NCBI GenBank assembly: GCA_946410525.1
Contig: CAMKAQ010000081.1
Location: forward strand, 1 to 5,270
DNA from: an uncultured Caryophanales bacterium
Lineage (GTDB): Bacteria > Bacillota_I > Bacilli_A > RFN20 > CAG-826
Reading direction: 5' to 3'
Length of the DNA: 5,270 nucleotides
Shown here: positions 5,267 through 5,270 of the stretch, piece after piece
How positions within the stretch are numbered: the stretch's first letter is position 1
Layout of the letters: each line of letters begins with the position of its first letter
Program-made: the position numbers and the translations under genes
The notes under the pieces: model-generated
Told to the model about the DNA's origin: nothing
Databases searched by the model: none
Seen by the model: only the letters and a program-made list of their open reading frames with translations

Positions 5267-5270
5267 ATTA

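Noticed and set aside
1..5270. CRISPR array, insertion sequence, transposase or integrase
   Set aside because: No regularly spaced repeats, terminal inverted repeats or transposase/integrase motifs were seen on either strand.

Overview
The window looks like a low-GC Gram-positive (Firmicutes/Bacilli or Tenericutes-like, perhaps gut-associated) chromosome segment. The signs are AnGGAG-type ribosome binding sites, Rho-independent terminators, CCA-encoding tRNA genes, and a lipoprotein with a short lipobox signal. Tryptophan is written TGG throughout and one gene ends in TGA, so the standard code is used rather than the Mycoplasma code. No species can be named from the sequence.

Layout. (1) Positions 1-1505, minus strand: a visibly AT-richer two-gene operon. 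It holds a 262-aa protein of unknown function, then 24 bp later a SEFIR/TIR-domain protein that runs off the left edge. This is the most likely defence-type module. (2) Positions 1611-1720, minus strand: a degenerate tRNA-Ala(UGC)-like gene with a broken acceptor stem but a good terminator. (3) Positions 1762-3696, plus strand: a promoter overlapping a perfect 16-bp palindrome, then a 627-aa lipoprotein with a C-terminal S41 peptidase-like domain. (4) Positions 3884-4258, plus strand: a small ASCH/PUA-like protein. (5) Positions 4298-4323: a bidirectional terminator between convergent genes. (6) Positions 4360-5030, minus strand: a gene resembling the PBECR4 (BECR nuclease-fold) family, preceded by a structured leader of about 100 nt. 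In that leader a multi-helix fold and an intrinsic terminator compete for the same bases, so it is a candidate riboswitch or attenuator. (7) Positions 5065-5266, minus strand: an intact tRNA-Ala(UGC)-tRNA-Met(CAU) operon with terminator.

How the parts may work together (inference): the AT-rich SEFIR/TIR operon beside a decayed tRNA-Ala copy looks like an acquired island. The SEFIR/TIR protein is the likely effector and the 262-aa protein its unassigned partner. The most novel-looking item is the attenuator-like leader in front of the PBECR4-like gene, which I cannot assign to a known RNA class. The S41 lipoprotein and the ASCH protein look like ordinary accessory or housekeeping genes.
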